Assembly: GCA_947095535.1 (NCBI GenBank)
Contig: OX352773.1
Span: 232,047,477-232,111,476, forward strand
Source: Poecilobothrus nobilitatus
Taxonomy: Eukaryota; Arthropoda; Insecta; Diptera; Dolichopodidae
DNA length: 64,000 bases
Reading direction: 5' to 3'
The position numbers were made by a program, and so were the translations under genes. The notes under the pieces were generated by a model. It saw nothing but the letters and a program-made list of their open reading frames with translations, was not told the DNA's origin and searched no databases. Positions 35,305 through 47,924 of the stretch are shown piece after piece (positions within the stretch are counted from its first letter, which is position 1; each line of letters begins with the position of its first letter).

Positions 35305-38300
35305 CACGGTAGAACGTAAACCAACAGTTTTTAAAAGCGCACATTTCCAAAACTCAATATAAACTGTTTGGAATTGTAACTTGCACAAAAATTTGAAAAT
35401 TTCATGTAAAAAGAAAAAACGTGAAAATAGGACATTTTCGAAATTTTGAGGGGCCGTAAGTCCGGAATCCTTTATAACTAAGAAAAACCGTTAACACACG
35501 TAAAAACTTATTATTGAACCTTTAATTTTCATGTTTTGCCGAAGAAAACTTTTTACAGGTGCCTAAGTTACAGGTGTCTGTCTAAAAATAGCAAATTTTC
35601 AATTTTTCAGGCGTAATAACCCTTAAATAGGTGGTGCTACCAAAAATTTTCTGAGGAAAGTTATACTAATTCTAAAAGTTCTTTCTTGTTATGTGCCGAA
35701 GTTAGTGCCGGAGTTATGAAAAAAAAAATTTCATGCAAAATGTGGTTTTCACATAACGGTAAATTTAAATAGTAAATAACAAAATATTACATAATTTTGA
35801 TATTGTTTTATATAGATAATAAAATGTTCGATCTTTTGGCTGTTTTAGATTGCAAAACTATTACGCAGAGCCTGAGATATATGAATCTGAAAATGGGGCT
35901 TTTTCGCAATTTTGAAGAGCTGCAACTTTGGAACCCTTTACAACTAAAATAAACCTTTAACACACGTTAAAATATATTACTGTAGCTTTAATTTTTATAT
36001 CTTGCAGAAGTAAAATGTGTACAGGTTTCTAAGTTACAGGTGTTTAAAAATAGCAAATTTTCAATTTTTAAGACCTAATAGCTCATAAACAGGGGGCAAA
36101 CAAAATTTTCTGAGCAAACTTATACTAATTCTAAAAGTTCTTTCTTGCTTCAAAATTACAAGCCTCTATCTAAAAGCGTGTCGGAGTTATGAAAGTAGAA
36201 AAATCATGCAAAATTTGGTTTTCACATAACGGTAAATTTAAATACTAAATTTAAAAAATATTGTATAATATTGATATTAATTTACAAAGTTAAAAAAAAT
36301 ACCTGTCGAATAACGTTTTCAGATTGAAAAAGTCTTAAGTAGAACATAAGATATATGCATTTAAAAATAGGGCTTTTTCAAAGTTTGAGGGGCTGTAGCT
36401 CCATAATGGATTGGGCTACATGAAAAAGTTGTTCCACAAAATTATTTTTTTTATGAGACCTACCCATGGTTAAAAGTTTTTATACCCGTATGAACTATGT
36501 TCAAGGGTATAATAAATTTGCCATTACGTTTGTGACACCTTAAAGGAGTCGAGCTAGATATAGTGTCAAAGGTATGGATCGGCTCAGAATCGAATTCTGA
36601 GTCGATTAAGCCATGTACGTCCGTCCGCACGATAACTCAAAAAATAAAGGAGCTAGGGGGCTGACATTTTTTTTACGTCACTTTTGCAAAATTGTTAGTT
36701 TTGCTATTTAAATCCAACATTTTCGGTCGGCGGGTTCGAGTAGCTGCCATACAACTTCTATCTTTATATAGAAATAACTCAGTATCTATTCAAGCTAGGT
36801 TTCTGAAATTTTGCAAATGATGATCAAGTTTTATGGCAACAACTTCTGTAAAATTTGGTTGTGCTGGTGCAGCGGGTTCGGGTAGCTGCCATACAACTTC
36901 TCCGTTTAAATGATAATAACTCAGTGTTTATTGAAGCTAGGAATCTGAAATTTAGTAAAGAGGTGTCGAGTTACATGCCAACAACTTTTGTAAAATTTGG
37001 TTGGTCTAGAGCAGCCGGTTCAGACTTCTTGCACCTCTTGGAACCTAATGAAGCTAGGCGTCTGAAATTTTGCAAATGATGATCAAGTTTTATGGCAACA
37101 ACTTTTGTAAAATTTGGTTGTGGTGGTGCGGCGGGTTCGGGTAGCTGCCATACAACTTCTCCGGTTAAATGAGAATAACTCAGTGTTTATTGAAGCTAGG
37201 AATCTGAAATTTAGTAAGGAAGTGTCGAGTTATATGCCAACAACCTTTGTAAAATTTGTTTGGCCTAGAACAGCCGGTTCAGGCTTCTTGCACCTCTTGG
37301 AAGTTAATAAAGCTAGGCGTCTGAAATCTTGCAAATGATGATCAAGTTTTATGGCAACAACTTCTACAAAATTTGGTTGTGGTGGTGTGACGGGTTCGGG
37401 TAGCTGCCATACAAAATCTCTTTTTAAATGAAAGAACTCAGTGTCCGTCCGCACTATAACTCAAAAAATAGAGGAGCTAGGAGGCTGAAAATTTTTTTAC
37501 GTTACTTTTGTGAAATTGTTAGTTTTGCTATTTAACTCCAGCATTTTCTGTCCCCGGGTTCGGGTAGCTGCCATACAACGTCTTTCTTTAAATGGAAATA
37601 ACCCAGTGTCTGTTCAATCTAGGTATCTGCAATTTTGCGAATGATGATCAAGTTTTATGGCAACAACTTCTGCAAAATTTGGTTGTGGTGGTGCGACGGG
37701 TTCGGGTAGCTGCCATACAACTTCTCTTTTTAAATGAAAATAACTCAGTGTCCGTCCGCACGATAACTCAAAAAATAAAGGAGTTAGGAGGCTGAATTTT
37801 TTTTTACGTCACTTTTACAAAATTGTTAGTTTTGCTATTTAACTCCAGCATTTGCGGCCGCCGGGTTCGAGTAGGTGCCATACAACTTCTTTCTTTAAAT
37901 GGAAATAACCCAGTGTCTATTCAATCTAGGTATCTGAAATTTTGCAAATGATGATCGAGTTTTATGGCAACAACTTCTGTAAAATTTGGTTGTGATGATA
38001 TGACAGGTTCGGATAGTTGCCATACAACTTCTCTTTTTAAATGAAAATAACTCAGTGTCTATTGAAGCTAGCTATCTGAAATTTAGTGAAAAAGTGTCGA
38101 GTTGCATGCCAAAAACTTTTGTAAAATTTGATTGGTCTAAAGCAGCCGGTTCAGGCTTTTTGCATTTCTTGGAACTTAATGAAGCTACGCGCAATAGATT
38201 CGGGTAGCTATCATACAACTCCACAATTTACATAAATATATCTCTGTAGTTCGGTACTAAAACTCTGAATGTTTTTAAAAGATGATCAAGTTTTATAGAA

Positions 38301-38468
38301 ACAGGATATATTACGTTCATACGGGTATCCCAGAGTTGACACAGTCTACTCTACTGCACTCTTCCTCGTTTTCTCTATCTTTAACGGTGTAGAAGTTTTG
38401 TAAACAGACGGACAGAGTGAAACTAATAAACACATTTTTTCAAATTTTTTTCGGAAATGTGCTAAAAA
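35305..38468 (-). mobile_element. HINE-A copy split by a HINE-B insertion
   Basis: The HINE-A parts are 35305-36480 and 38369-38468. The first begins CACGGTAGAACGTAAACC and has two core units (ACACACG markers at 35494 and 35960). It stops after 'ccatggttaaaagtttt'; the second resumes exactly where the 30473 copy would ('ttttctctatctttaacgg') and ends ATGTGCTAAAAA. TTTT flanks both sides of the inserted element. The HINE-A was therefore older than the HINE-B inserted into it. Confidence 0.9.
36481..38368 (+). mobile_element. HINE-B, complete, with expanded core (nested)
   Basis: It runs from TATACCCGTATGAACTATG to CTGCACTCTTCCTCG. GAGTCGATTAAGCCATG and GTCCGTCCGCACGATAACTC lie near the 5' end. 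Core markers GGTTGTG at about 36855, 37114, 37373, 37680 and 37986 give unit spacings of 259, 259, 307 and 306 bp; the longer units include an extra copy of the GTCCGTCCGCACG segment. The 3' part has GTTCATACGGGTAT, the inverse of the 5' end, then hairpin CAGT-7nt-ACTG 12 nt before the terminus. Repeated 74-codon open frames here (36855, 37114) are not genes: copies differ mainly by amino-acid-changing substitutions. Confidence 0.92.
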
Positions 38469-39035
38469 CGAGGAACAGTGCAGTAGAGTAAACTGTGTCA
38501 ATTTTGGGATAACCGTATGAACGTAATATATCCTGTTTTTATAAATCTTAGTACGGAAGTTAATTACAGAGATATATTTAAGTAACTTGTGGAGTTGTAT
38601 GACAGCTACCCGAATCTATTGCACCAGCACAACCAAATTTTACAGAAGTTGTAGCCATAAAACTTGATCTTCCTTTATAAGATTTCAGACCTAGTCCTAG
38701 TCCTAATTGATCATCATTAGCAAAATTTCAGATACCTAGCTTGAATAGACACTGAGTTATTTCTATTTAAAGAGAGAAATTGTATGGCAACTATTAAAAC
38801 CAGGCGGCCGAGAATACCGGATTTAAATAGCAGAACTAACAATTTTACAAAAGTAATGTAAAAAAAATTCCAGCCTCATATCTCCTTTGTTTTTTGAATT
38901 ATTGTGCGGACGGACGTACATGGCTTATTCGACTCAGAATTCGCTGCTGAGCCGAACCATAGCTTTTACACTATATCTAGCTCGACTCGTAATGGCAAAT
39001 TTATTATACCCTTGAACATAATTCATACGGGTATA
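38469..39035 (-). mobile_element. HINE-B, short-core copy, abutting HINE-A
   Basis: The plus strand begins CGAGGAACAGTGCAGTAG immediately after the HINE-A terminus GCTAAAAA and ends CATACGGGTATA before AAAAA. It has a single short core. It faces the nested HINE-B at 36481, giving head-out inverted HINE-B copies around a 100-bp HINE-A remnant. The frame at 38904-39218 overlaps its end and is not a gene. Confidence 0.88.
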
Positions 39036-39711
39036 AAAAACTACGCGAACTGTATAAGTGTCATAAATCGTCATTGTGTTGCGTTTACCTACTTTAAAAG
39101 CGGTTTAAACAAAAGAAATTACAGCAACTTTTCAATTCAAAAATGTAAAATTTTAAAATGGATTTTTATGGCTTTGGCTTTTATAAAATTGTTCATGCAT
39201 TTTATCAATTCATTGTGACATTTATTCATCAAATTAAAGTTTCTTTTCTTTTCTTCAAATTTGACTGACATAATTTTGTGATTTTAATTTTTTATGTATT
39301 TGTCCGTATTATGAAAATATATTAAATATAGGTAATTATGCATTCAAAATTAAAAAAATAATTTTTATTACTAATATTGGTGAAAATACACTATGTTTGA
39401 AAAAAAAAATGTAATTTTCAGTTTAATTATTTCATTATTTAGAATTAAAACATATTAAATAAAAACAATAACAGCAAAACATAAACAGATCAATATTTTT
39501 GGTTACTACACAGCACTAATAAGAAGAAATATTTTATATTGTATTGAACAATAATTTTTATTTTGAAATGTGTATAATTATTTAACATTACTACAAATAC
39601 GTCTTACCTCTTTTTATAAGGAATCATCAACGAACAGAGTTGAAATTAAAATAAATTTTTATCATAAATATTCGATTTGGCTGCTAACAGGCCAAAGAGA
39701 AAAAGATAACG
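39036..39711. other. AT-rich spacer
   Basis: Nothing recognisable is seen between HINE-B and the next MITE. Confidence 0.55.
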
Positions 39712-39848
39712 GGTCTAATGCCATAAAATTGACTTTGAACACAAATCTCTCTTTTTCTAACAAAAAAATACCAGTTCAAGTGAAATTTTTGTTTGAAAAA
39801 ATAAGGATCTATTGAGTTCAAGCTCTGTTTTGCAAAATAATGCATTAA
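39712..39848. mobile_element. Hairpin MITE (family E), copy 2 (decayed)
   Basis: The left arm GGTCTAATGCCATAAAATTG and right arm TTGAGTTCAAGCTCTG...AATGCATTAAG match the MITE at 11527, and the inner 'aagtgaaatttttgtttgaaaaa' matches its centre. The arms now pair imperfectly. The open frame at 39570-39815 runs through it and is not a gene. Confidence 0.6.
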
Positions 39849-40104
39849 GATTGATTACCAGTACACCGGTTGAATGCACATGATGACACCGTGACAACGA
39901 CATCGACGTACCGTGATTTTTATTCATACTATGCATTTCTTATGAATATCCTTGAATTTTTTCAACCGTAAGTTTGTGGAACATCTTAATTAGATTTATT
40001 GAGTAAAAAAATTGTTTTTTATTTATACTTTTTATCCACAAAATAATTTTATTAATATTTTATTTTTTTATAAGTCTTAAAATATTATATTTATTTATTA
40101 TAAA

Positions 40105-40345
40105 GCCTATATATATTTCGGCATCACTGCCATCATCAGGGCGAATACAATTTAATACTTAATTTAATAAATTAAGGTGAGGTACAATTTTTTACTCAAT
40201 AAATCTTATGAATATATTAATATTGGACGACTAAGAGATCAGCGACATCCTACCAGCACCTTAACATACATAATTTAAAATATCGTCCTCCTTTCGGAAA
40301 GAAAAATCCCGTCCGGCGTTATGCCTGAATAATAGTTATATTTTA
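40105..40345 (-). repeat. Unclassified GC-richer repeat relic
   Basis: On the minus strand it reads from CATAACGCCGGACGGGATTT through TGCTGGTAGGATGTCGCTG to CTGATGATGGCAGTGATGCC then GAAATATATA. The motif GATGATGGCAGTGATGCCGAAA resembles a segment seen near the ends of several retroelement types, but I cannot name the family. Only short frames survive. Confidence 0.35.
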
Positions 40346-41183
40346 GTTTAAAAAGTCCGTTAATCCACAAAAAATTTAGCTAATTAAAAGTATTAAATAA
40401 ATAAAGAATTAATATGTTTTTAAATATAATCATAGTAAAATCTTAAAAATAAAATCATATATAGATCAAGGAGTCAATTCAATTAAATTTTTTTTTTATT
40501 CGAAAATTATTTTGTAATATTTTAATTTATAAGTTGCTATTATTATTTTTATGAGGCAAAGTTTATTTTTCTTTTTTGGCATCAATTTATAAAAATTCAT
40601 TTAAATTTTTTTAAAAAAATTTCTAAGAAAAAGAAGAAGAATGATAAGACAAGCAAAAAATTGGTTAATAATGAAATTTATGTTGGTTTTGTATGAACCC
40701 ATCATGAGTATTAAGAAAATATAGGAAAACTAATTGTTCTTATTTTAATACCTACTATCTTTCTTTTAAGTATTAATTTTTAGCATCATTTAAAAAAATG
40801 TTCTTTTTAGTTTTACTCTGTCTGTCCTTCTCTCTTTGTTATCAACATTTCTTAACTTTTTACAGCAATATATCTAATATTTAGGATGGATTGATCTTAT
40901 TAAATAATATTTTTATGTCGAATAAATTTTTTTTGTAGTCTCCCAAATATGGGAGAAAAGAAACCCAATGATCCTATTCATCTGGTTCTAATAATATAAG
41001 CTTATATAAGTTTTATTGAGAATTTTTTTCAACATAAGAACTTTAAACAAAAGAAATTTTCCTAAATTTTATAGATTGATAATTTTATTGTTGTTGAAGT
41101 TTTGGGTACCCCTCATATGTATATTCCCAAAAATTTAAATTAGAAACTTATAGTTTGAGATCATTAAAAAAATTTTTTTTTTT
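40346..41183. other. AT-rich spacer
   Basis: No gene or repeat family is recognised. A T-tract (about 41171-41183) forms the insertion site of the next HINE-B. Confidence 0.55.
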
Positions 41184-42505
41184 TATACCCGTATGAACTA
41201 TGTTCAAGGGTATAATAAATTTGCCATTACGTTTGTGACACCTTAAAGGAGTCGAGCTAGATATAGTGTCAAAGGTATGGATCGGCTCAGAATCGAATTC
41301 TGAGTCGATTAAGCCATGTACGTCCGTCCGCACGATAACTCAAAAAATAAAAGAGCTAGGGGCTGAATTTTTTTTACGTCGCTTTTGCAAAATTGTTAGT
41401 TTTGCTATTTAAATCCAACATTTTCGGTCGGCGGGTTCGAGTAGCTGCCACACAACTTCTATCTTTATATAGAAATAACTCAGTATCTATTCAAGCTAGG
41501 TTTCTGAAATTTTGCAAATGATGATCAAGTTTTATGGCAACAACTTTTGTAAAATTTGGTTGTGGTGGTGCGACGGGTTCGGGTAGTTGCCATACAACTT
41601 CTCCGTTTAAATGAGAATAACTCAGTGTTTATTGAAGCTAGGAATCTGAAATTTAGTAAAGAGGTGTCGAGTTACATGCCAACAACTTTTGTAAAATTTG
41701 GTTGGTCTAGAGCAGCCGGTTCAGGCTTCTTGCAGCTCTTGGAACCTAATGAAGCTAGGCGTCTGAAATCTTGCAAATGATGATCAAGTTTTATGGCAAC
41801 AACTTCTGCAAAATTTGGTTGTGTTGGTGCGACGGGTTCGGATAGCTGCCATACAACTTCTCTTTTTAAATGAAAATAACTCAGTGTTCGTCCGCACGAT
41901 AACGCAAAAAATAAAGGAGCTAGGAGGCTGAAATTTTTTTTACGTCTCTTTTGCAAAATTGTTAGTTTTGCTTTTTAACTCCAGCATTTTCGGCCGCCGG
42001 GTTCGAGTAGCTGCCATACAACTTCTTTCTTTAAATGGAAATAACCCAGTGTCTATTCAATCTAGGTATCTGAAATTTTGCAAATGATGATCGAGTTTTA
42101 CGGCAACAACTTCTGCAAAATTTGGTTGTGGTGGTGCGACGGGTTCGGGTAGCTGCCATACAACTTCTCTTTTTAAATGAAAATAACTCAGTGTCTATTG
42201 AAGCTAGCTATCTGAAATTTAGTGAAAAAGTGTCGAGTTGCATGCCAAAAACTTTTGTAAAATTTGATTGGTCTAAAGCAGCCGGTTCAGGCTTTTTGCA
42301 TTTCTTGGAACTTAATGAAGCTAGGCGCAATAGATTCGGGTAGCTATCATACAACTCCACAATTTACATAAATATATCTCTGTAGTTCGGTACTAAAACA
42401 TCTGAATGTTTTTAAAAGATGATCAAGTTTTATAGAAACAGGATATATTACGTTCATACGGGTATCCCAGAGTTGGCGCAGTCTGCTCTACTGCACTCTT
42501 CCTCG
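41184..42505 (+). mobile_element. HINE-B, complete copy
   Basis: It starts TATACCCGTATGAACTATG after a T-tract and ends TGCACTCTTCCTCG before TTTTAATC. It has the same arrangement as 36481 but one unit fewer of each kind: core markers at about 41556, 41815 and 42122 give spacings of 259 and 307. It closely resembles the 36481 copy throughout. The open frames at 41148-41333, 41556-41780, 41672-41956 and 42122-42343 are repeat-internal. Confidence 0.92.
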
Positions 42506-44421
42506 TTTTAATCTATTTTTTAATGCACTTCCTTTGTATTTACAGCGTATTGTATAAGCTCTTAAAATTGTGATGATAAGAGAGAAAAATTGTGAGGAAA
42601 AAAGATAATAAGAGGTTCGAAATTAAAACTTTCGAAACGAAAAGTTTTTGGTGATCTGAGAGACTCAAAAATTAAAACTCTAATAATAAATATTTCAACA
42701 TGAGAAATATTTCGAAATTTTCGTGTTAATAAAAACTCTTTATTTTATCTTTATCTACAACTCTTTGCCTTCATAGTTCTATATCTTTTATGATTACGCA
42801 ATTAGTTCTTTATCTACCTCTCTATCTCAATTTTCAATCTCTTTTAATTCTATATTCCTTCGTTAAGAATCTTAAAAGAACCACTAACATTTTTTAACTA
42901 TTTTCTTTTTAATTTTCTTTATTTTAACGTTTTTAACCGTCCTAATTTTTAAAAAATTTATAATGAATAAAAAGATTTATGATATTAATTAGAAGAAAAT
43001 TTAGAAAAAAACCCACAAAATAAATTAAAAATTAAAACTCTTCCAAGTTTGCGTTATTTAAAATGTATATAATATGTATGTAGTAGAACCAAATGTTTTT
43101 TTATCCACACTAAAATAATTATTTTTGTTTTTTGTTGTTTTCTTTTACTGAATTTCGTCCTTAATCTTCATTAATATTATTAGGAAATTAGGCTATAATC
43201 GTAACAATTTTAGCTAATTTTTTATACTTAATTTTTGTGTGAATGTAATGTATTTTTTGTGTGAGTGTGAGTGTATGTAAATTTGTTTGTATACAATTTT
43301 ATTTTGAATATCTTATTTTAATCTTAGATGCGGTTGTTCATTTCAAGAGATAACAGCATTTTATATTGCTTTAATCCTTTTTCTAACAAATTTTCTGGTT
43401 AGAGATTACATTTTAATTGCTGTCGCTATCATTATTATGGTTTGAGGTTTTGATTAAAAGTATTAAATGATAATAACGGAAAATGTGTTTTTGTTTTTCT
43501 TTTAAGATTTAAACTACTTTAAGTGGTTTTGGTATTACTTTTGTATAATTTGAATTAAATTGGTGGAATACAATTAATTATATATTATAGGCAGTAAATA
43601 GAAGTGTTCTTTTGAAAAAGAGTTTTTTTTTTTTTATATAATTAATATGTATGTAATATTATCAGAAATTATTGTAAGAAATGAAAATTATTTTTTAAGT
43701 TTTTTAAATTCAAATTTATAGAATATAAATTGTGAATTAAAAGTTTTGTAATTTTTGTCCCTTCTTTAAAAATTACACGATCAATTTAAAGAATTTGAAG
43801 AACTGAAAAATTTCATACCTATGTACATAAATTTTATTTGTCGCATTACTTTAAAGATACTTTTTCATAGCCTTGAAAAAAATTAAAAGCAACAGCTGTT
43901 TGTTGTTATTTCAAATTTATACCTATAGTTAATTTAATTATGATAATTTGAAGTCTTTCGCCAAAACTTTTTATCCTTGAAAATAAAATTTTTTTTTTTT
44001 TTTTTTTGAAATCCTGTATATTTAATCAATTTTTAATAATGATGAATGATAAATGATTCACTATCAATTTAAAGAAAATTGACTTTTCAAATTAAATTTC
44101 CAGTTTTAAAATTAAGTCAGGGTTTACATTGAATATAGTAACTAGAATCAGCATGCTAATTTATTACATTATATTTAAACTTTTTTGTATTTTGTAAGAG
44201 GTTAGTTGGAGTTGGTGACTTTTTTACTTCCTTACTTATTATCTTGCCTGCATTCTCGACATATTTGTTAAAAATCAAATAATAGTGTGTTTTTTTTTAA
44301 ATTTTAAATGTACCTACTTTGAAAAGGAAAAAATCGAAAAAGTAAATAATTAAACAATTTTTAATAAAATATACTGCACAACAGTGAAGGAAAAAAAAAT
44401 TGTAACAGTATCTTCTATTAT
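42506..44421. other. AT-rich stretch without recognisable genes
   Basis: A/T-rich with a GTGTGAGTGTGAGTGTATG tract near 43258. No gene or family is recognised. Confidence 0.6.
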
Positions 44422-45234
44422 AATAAAAGCCGTAAACGTTTGCAACAATAACATTTTTCATATCAAAAACTAATACTGCATATAACAGAAAAAAAAGAAT
44501 AAAAAAAATTAAAAATGTATAGGGTTGGGTACGTAATTCCGAAAACCATAATCACTAATTCCAAATCCCGAAAAATCAAAATACCATAAATAAAATCCCG
44601 AAAATTTAAAACCGGAATTTCAAAATTCCGAAAAACAAAATCCTGAAATTTGAACTTCTCGCATAGACATACGTAATATATGGATATAAATATGCCGGAA
44701 AAGGGGAAATACTCTGATTTTAAATTCAACTATTAATACTTACAGTATGCCCGCACACATATAAATATACCAATTTCATTCAACAAAAATATTCAATTTT
44801 GACATTTCACTTAAAAAATAGTGAGTTTTATACGAATTTAGACATTTTTAGGAAACAAAGATTATTTTTGAAGGAAGGGGGGGCTTTTGCTCCCAAACCC
44901 CCACTACCAATGTTTCTTTAGTTTTCTTAGTGTTGTTATCTACATTATTACGTTTATTTAAATTTATTCTTATTCTTATTGTAAGAAGGTATTCTTACTG
45001 ATGAAAGGAACATAATATTATATAGTTCTCAAAAAACGTTTTTAAGATAAATAAAAACTATATTAGAACAGAAAGATATTTCTTTTTATTTCATGAAAAA
45101 GCTAAGTGACAAAATGAGCCAAATTGACAAAAAACCAATATTATTTCTAGATTACTAAAATACCAAAATATTATTGACCAATATTATTATTTCTAGATTA
45201 CCAGACCGGGGAATGCCAAGCCGGGTTTATCTAG
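44422..45234 (+). mobile_element. Family-D interspersed repeat, copy 2
   Basis: It is collinear with 5898-6630: ATAAAAGCCGTAAACG start, AATCCCGAAAATTTAAA-type minisatellite (about 44560-44650), the GC-rich 'cttttgctcccaaaccccc' segment, 'cttagtgttgttatct', and an end near AAGCCGGGTTTATCTAG. A short direct duplication of ATTATTTCTAGATTAC lies close to the 3' end. The 88-codon minus frame (44463-44729) reads through the minisatellite. Confidence 0.75.
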
Positions 45235-45680
45235 TTTAAAATACAGTAATAAATATTTGAATTAATTTATGTGAAACTATATTTAATTAATGTACACTAT
45301 AAAAAATTATCTTATTTTAAATACCATTTAATAAAATAGGAAAAAAAAAAAATAGACGAAACCTTAAGGATCGAAGTTTTTTTTGTCCTTCATAAATTAC
45401 TATATCATTTGTAAGCATAAATTACTATATCTTGCTTATTTTGGAGTTTGACGTAATTAATGGCTCACTCAGTAAGTTACCTACTATTTAATGTCTATTT
45501 AATGCAATACTCCGAATTATTTCAAAAATATGAACAATATTTTATAGTTTATAATAATTTTGAAAATATATAAAACTTTCTACAACAGAAAAAACCAAAA
45601 ACTGTCATCTTAAATTTTTCCAATAATAATCTTAATAAAAGTGCCTCATCTATTTGGAAAATTTATAGTGAAGGATATAG

Positions 45681-45802
45681 GGTAGAATGTATAAAACTGA
45701 GCCAGAACTCAAATCTCATATTTTCAAACAAAACCTATATGAATTCAAGTGTAGATTTTGTTTGAAGAACTGATATTTGAGGTCAGTTTTATGTATTCAG
45801 TC
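45681..45802. mobile_element. Hairpin MITE (family E), copy 3
   Basis: The left arm GGTAGAATGTATAAAACTGA pairs with the right arm TCAGTTTTATGTATTC; the centre CAAACAAAACCTA..TAGATTTTGTTTG also pairs. It has the same length and arrangement as the copy at 11527. Confidence 0.7.
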
Positions 45803-46917
45803 CATTGATTTGTAATATGAACATTGAAAATTAGAAACAATTTTTCCCTTATGAACATACGATTAACATCTTGAATCATATTATATTAATAAAATGTTGT
45901 ATTCAAAGAGACACAGGATCAAGTTTAAAAAATTCTAGAATACAAAAAATTGAGGTAAAATGGAAAATAAAGCGCATAATAATGATTTTAACTAATAAAC
46001 TGCTAATATTTAAATTTATTTCCTAAATATTTAAATAATGATTAAATTCAGAAGTCAAAAATATAAAAATTGAATTTTTACATCTATTGTCCTTTTCTAA
46101 GAATCCTTATTTAAAATTTGAAGAAAATACAAAACAAATATTATTTTAAATTATTTGTTGAATTTTGTATTTACTTTTTGTTTTAAAAACCAAAAAAAAA
46201 ATCATAATAAATGTCAATATTATAAAATTATTGTTATTCGTTTTATATTTTTTTATTATAATGATTGATAATGGATAACCAACTTCAGATCTTTAAATTG
46301 TTCCTTTTATATATCTTTAAATAAAAAAATCTATTTTAATTTTCTTTTGTATTAAATATGTCAAAAAAAAATTTTATTTACATAATAATTTCTAGAGAGT
46401 TTTTTTCTTAATAAATCTTAAGAAGTGTTTTATATTTATATTGTAATTGATTTTCGTGATAATTGTGGCCTTATCGAAAGGAAAAAGAAATTGAAACTTA
46501 TTTACATAAAAAATCCTGTGAAAGATCTAAAAAATTATATAACCAGCTTAAAAATAAAATTGAAATAGGTATATATAAAATTATTTAAATAACACACAGT
46601 AAAATAAATATTTACAGAAGATATTTATAGAATTTTAAAGAAAATTCATTAAAGGATAAACGAAAATAAAAATGAAAACAAAAATATAAAATGAATAAAT
46701 ATTTTTCCACAGTAAGAAAAATAAAATTTTCCATTAAAGCAAAGCGTTCATATTCTTATTAGAATTATTCCATTCTAGTGATTTTGTTTACTTTTTTCTT
46801 CAAAAAAAAAAAAAAACCATTAATTTATACCTATACCTCAGTATTTTTTTTTTTTCGGATGTTCCTTTTTAACATTTTAACGTTATGGGTACTAAATAAT
46901 ATTACGGTATAGTTTCG
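45803..46917. other. AT-rich stretch without recognisable genes
   Basis: A/T runs only. Confidence 0.6.
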
Positions 46918-47559
46918 TTTTTAGCAAATTTCCAAAAAAAAAATTGAAAAAATGTCTGTTAGTTTCACTCTGTCCGTTCGTTCATAATATATACGTTTGT
47001 TTACAAAACTTCTACACCGTTAAAGATAGAGAAAAAACAATTCTAACCATGGGCAGGTCTCATAAAGAAATTAGTTTTGTGGAATAAATTTTCATGCAGC
47101 CCCATCCATCAAAACCAAATTTTGCATGACTTTTCTACTTTCATAATTCTGGCACGCTTTTAGATAGGGACTTGAAATTTTGAGACCAGAAAGAACTTTT
47201 AGAATTAATATAAGTTTGCTCAAAAAACTTTTTATACCACCCCCTGTTTAAAACCTATTAGCGCTCAAAAATTGAAAATATGTTATTTTTAGACACCTAT
47301 TATAACTTAGGCACCTGTACAAATTTTTTTTCGGCAATATATAAAAATTAAAGCTCCAGGAATATATTTTTACGTGTATTAACGGTTTTTCGTAGTTATA
47401 AAGTTCCGAATTTACAACCCCTCAAAATTGAAAAAAAGTACTATTTTCACATTTTTTCTTATATGAAATTTTCAAATTTTGTTGCAAGTCACAATTTTAA
47501 ACAGTTTTATTTTTTGGAAATATGTGCTTTTAAAAACCGTTGGTTTGCATTGTGCTTTG
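46918..47559 (+). mobile_element. HINE-A, short copy
   Basis: It starts TTTTTAGCAAATTTCC and has a reduced CTGTCCGTTCGTTC tract instead of a long (GTCC)n. It has about one core unit, then 'gtgcttttaaaaaccg', hairpin AAACC-GTT-GGTTT, and ends GTGCTTTG before a T-tract. Confidence 0.85.
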
Positions 47560-47705
47560 TTTTTTTAAATATTTAAAAAAATAGAGTTTTTTTTTGTTGG
47601 AAACAATACTCCATTAAATTAAAGATCAGATCTACCTTTATGATATTTTTGCTGGTTAATTAAAATATTAAAGAAAAACTAAAAGAATAGCACAATATTA
47701 GATAT

Positions 47706-47872
47706 GGGGCTTCGGCGGTTTAGTGGGTAAGAGCGTATGAAATACACTGTAAACACTAAAGGAGTGTGTCTTAGAATTCCATACACATCGTAAGAAAAAT
47801 TTTCTCTTACACGACATTAAATTAAAGGCTGTGTAATAATTCCCTATCACATTTTTGTGTGGCAGGGATAAT
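47706..47872 (+). mobile_element. tRNA-derived SINE, copy F6 (diverged)
   Basis: The head GGGGCTTCGGCGGTTTAGTG is a mutated A-box region. The B box is damaged (TTAGAATTCC). The hairpin TCGTAAG/CTTACACGA and the tail 'cacatttttgtgt' remain recognisable. Confidence 0.7.
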
Positions 47873-47924
47873 AATATAATAGTAATTAAAAGTTTATTCT
47901 TTGTCTTGCTTTGTCCTTTTATTT

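Noticed and set aside
36855..37338. Repeated 74-codon open frames (MVVVVRRVRVAAIQLL-type), also at 41556 and 42122
   Set aside because: They recur only because the HINE-B core unit is tandemly repeated. The copies differ by many amino-acid-changing substitutions and have no start context or splice signals, so there is no sign of selection on a protein.
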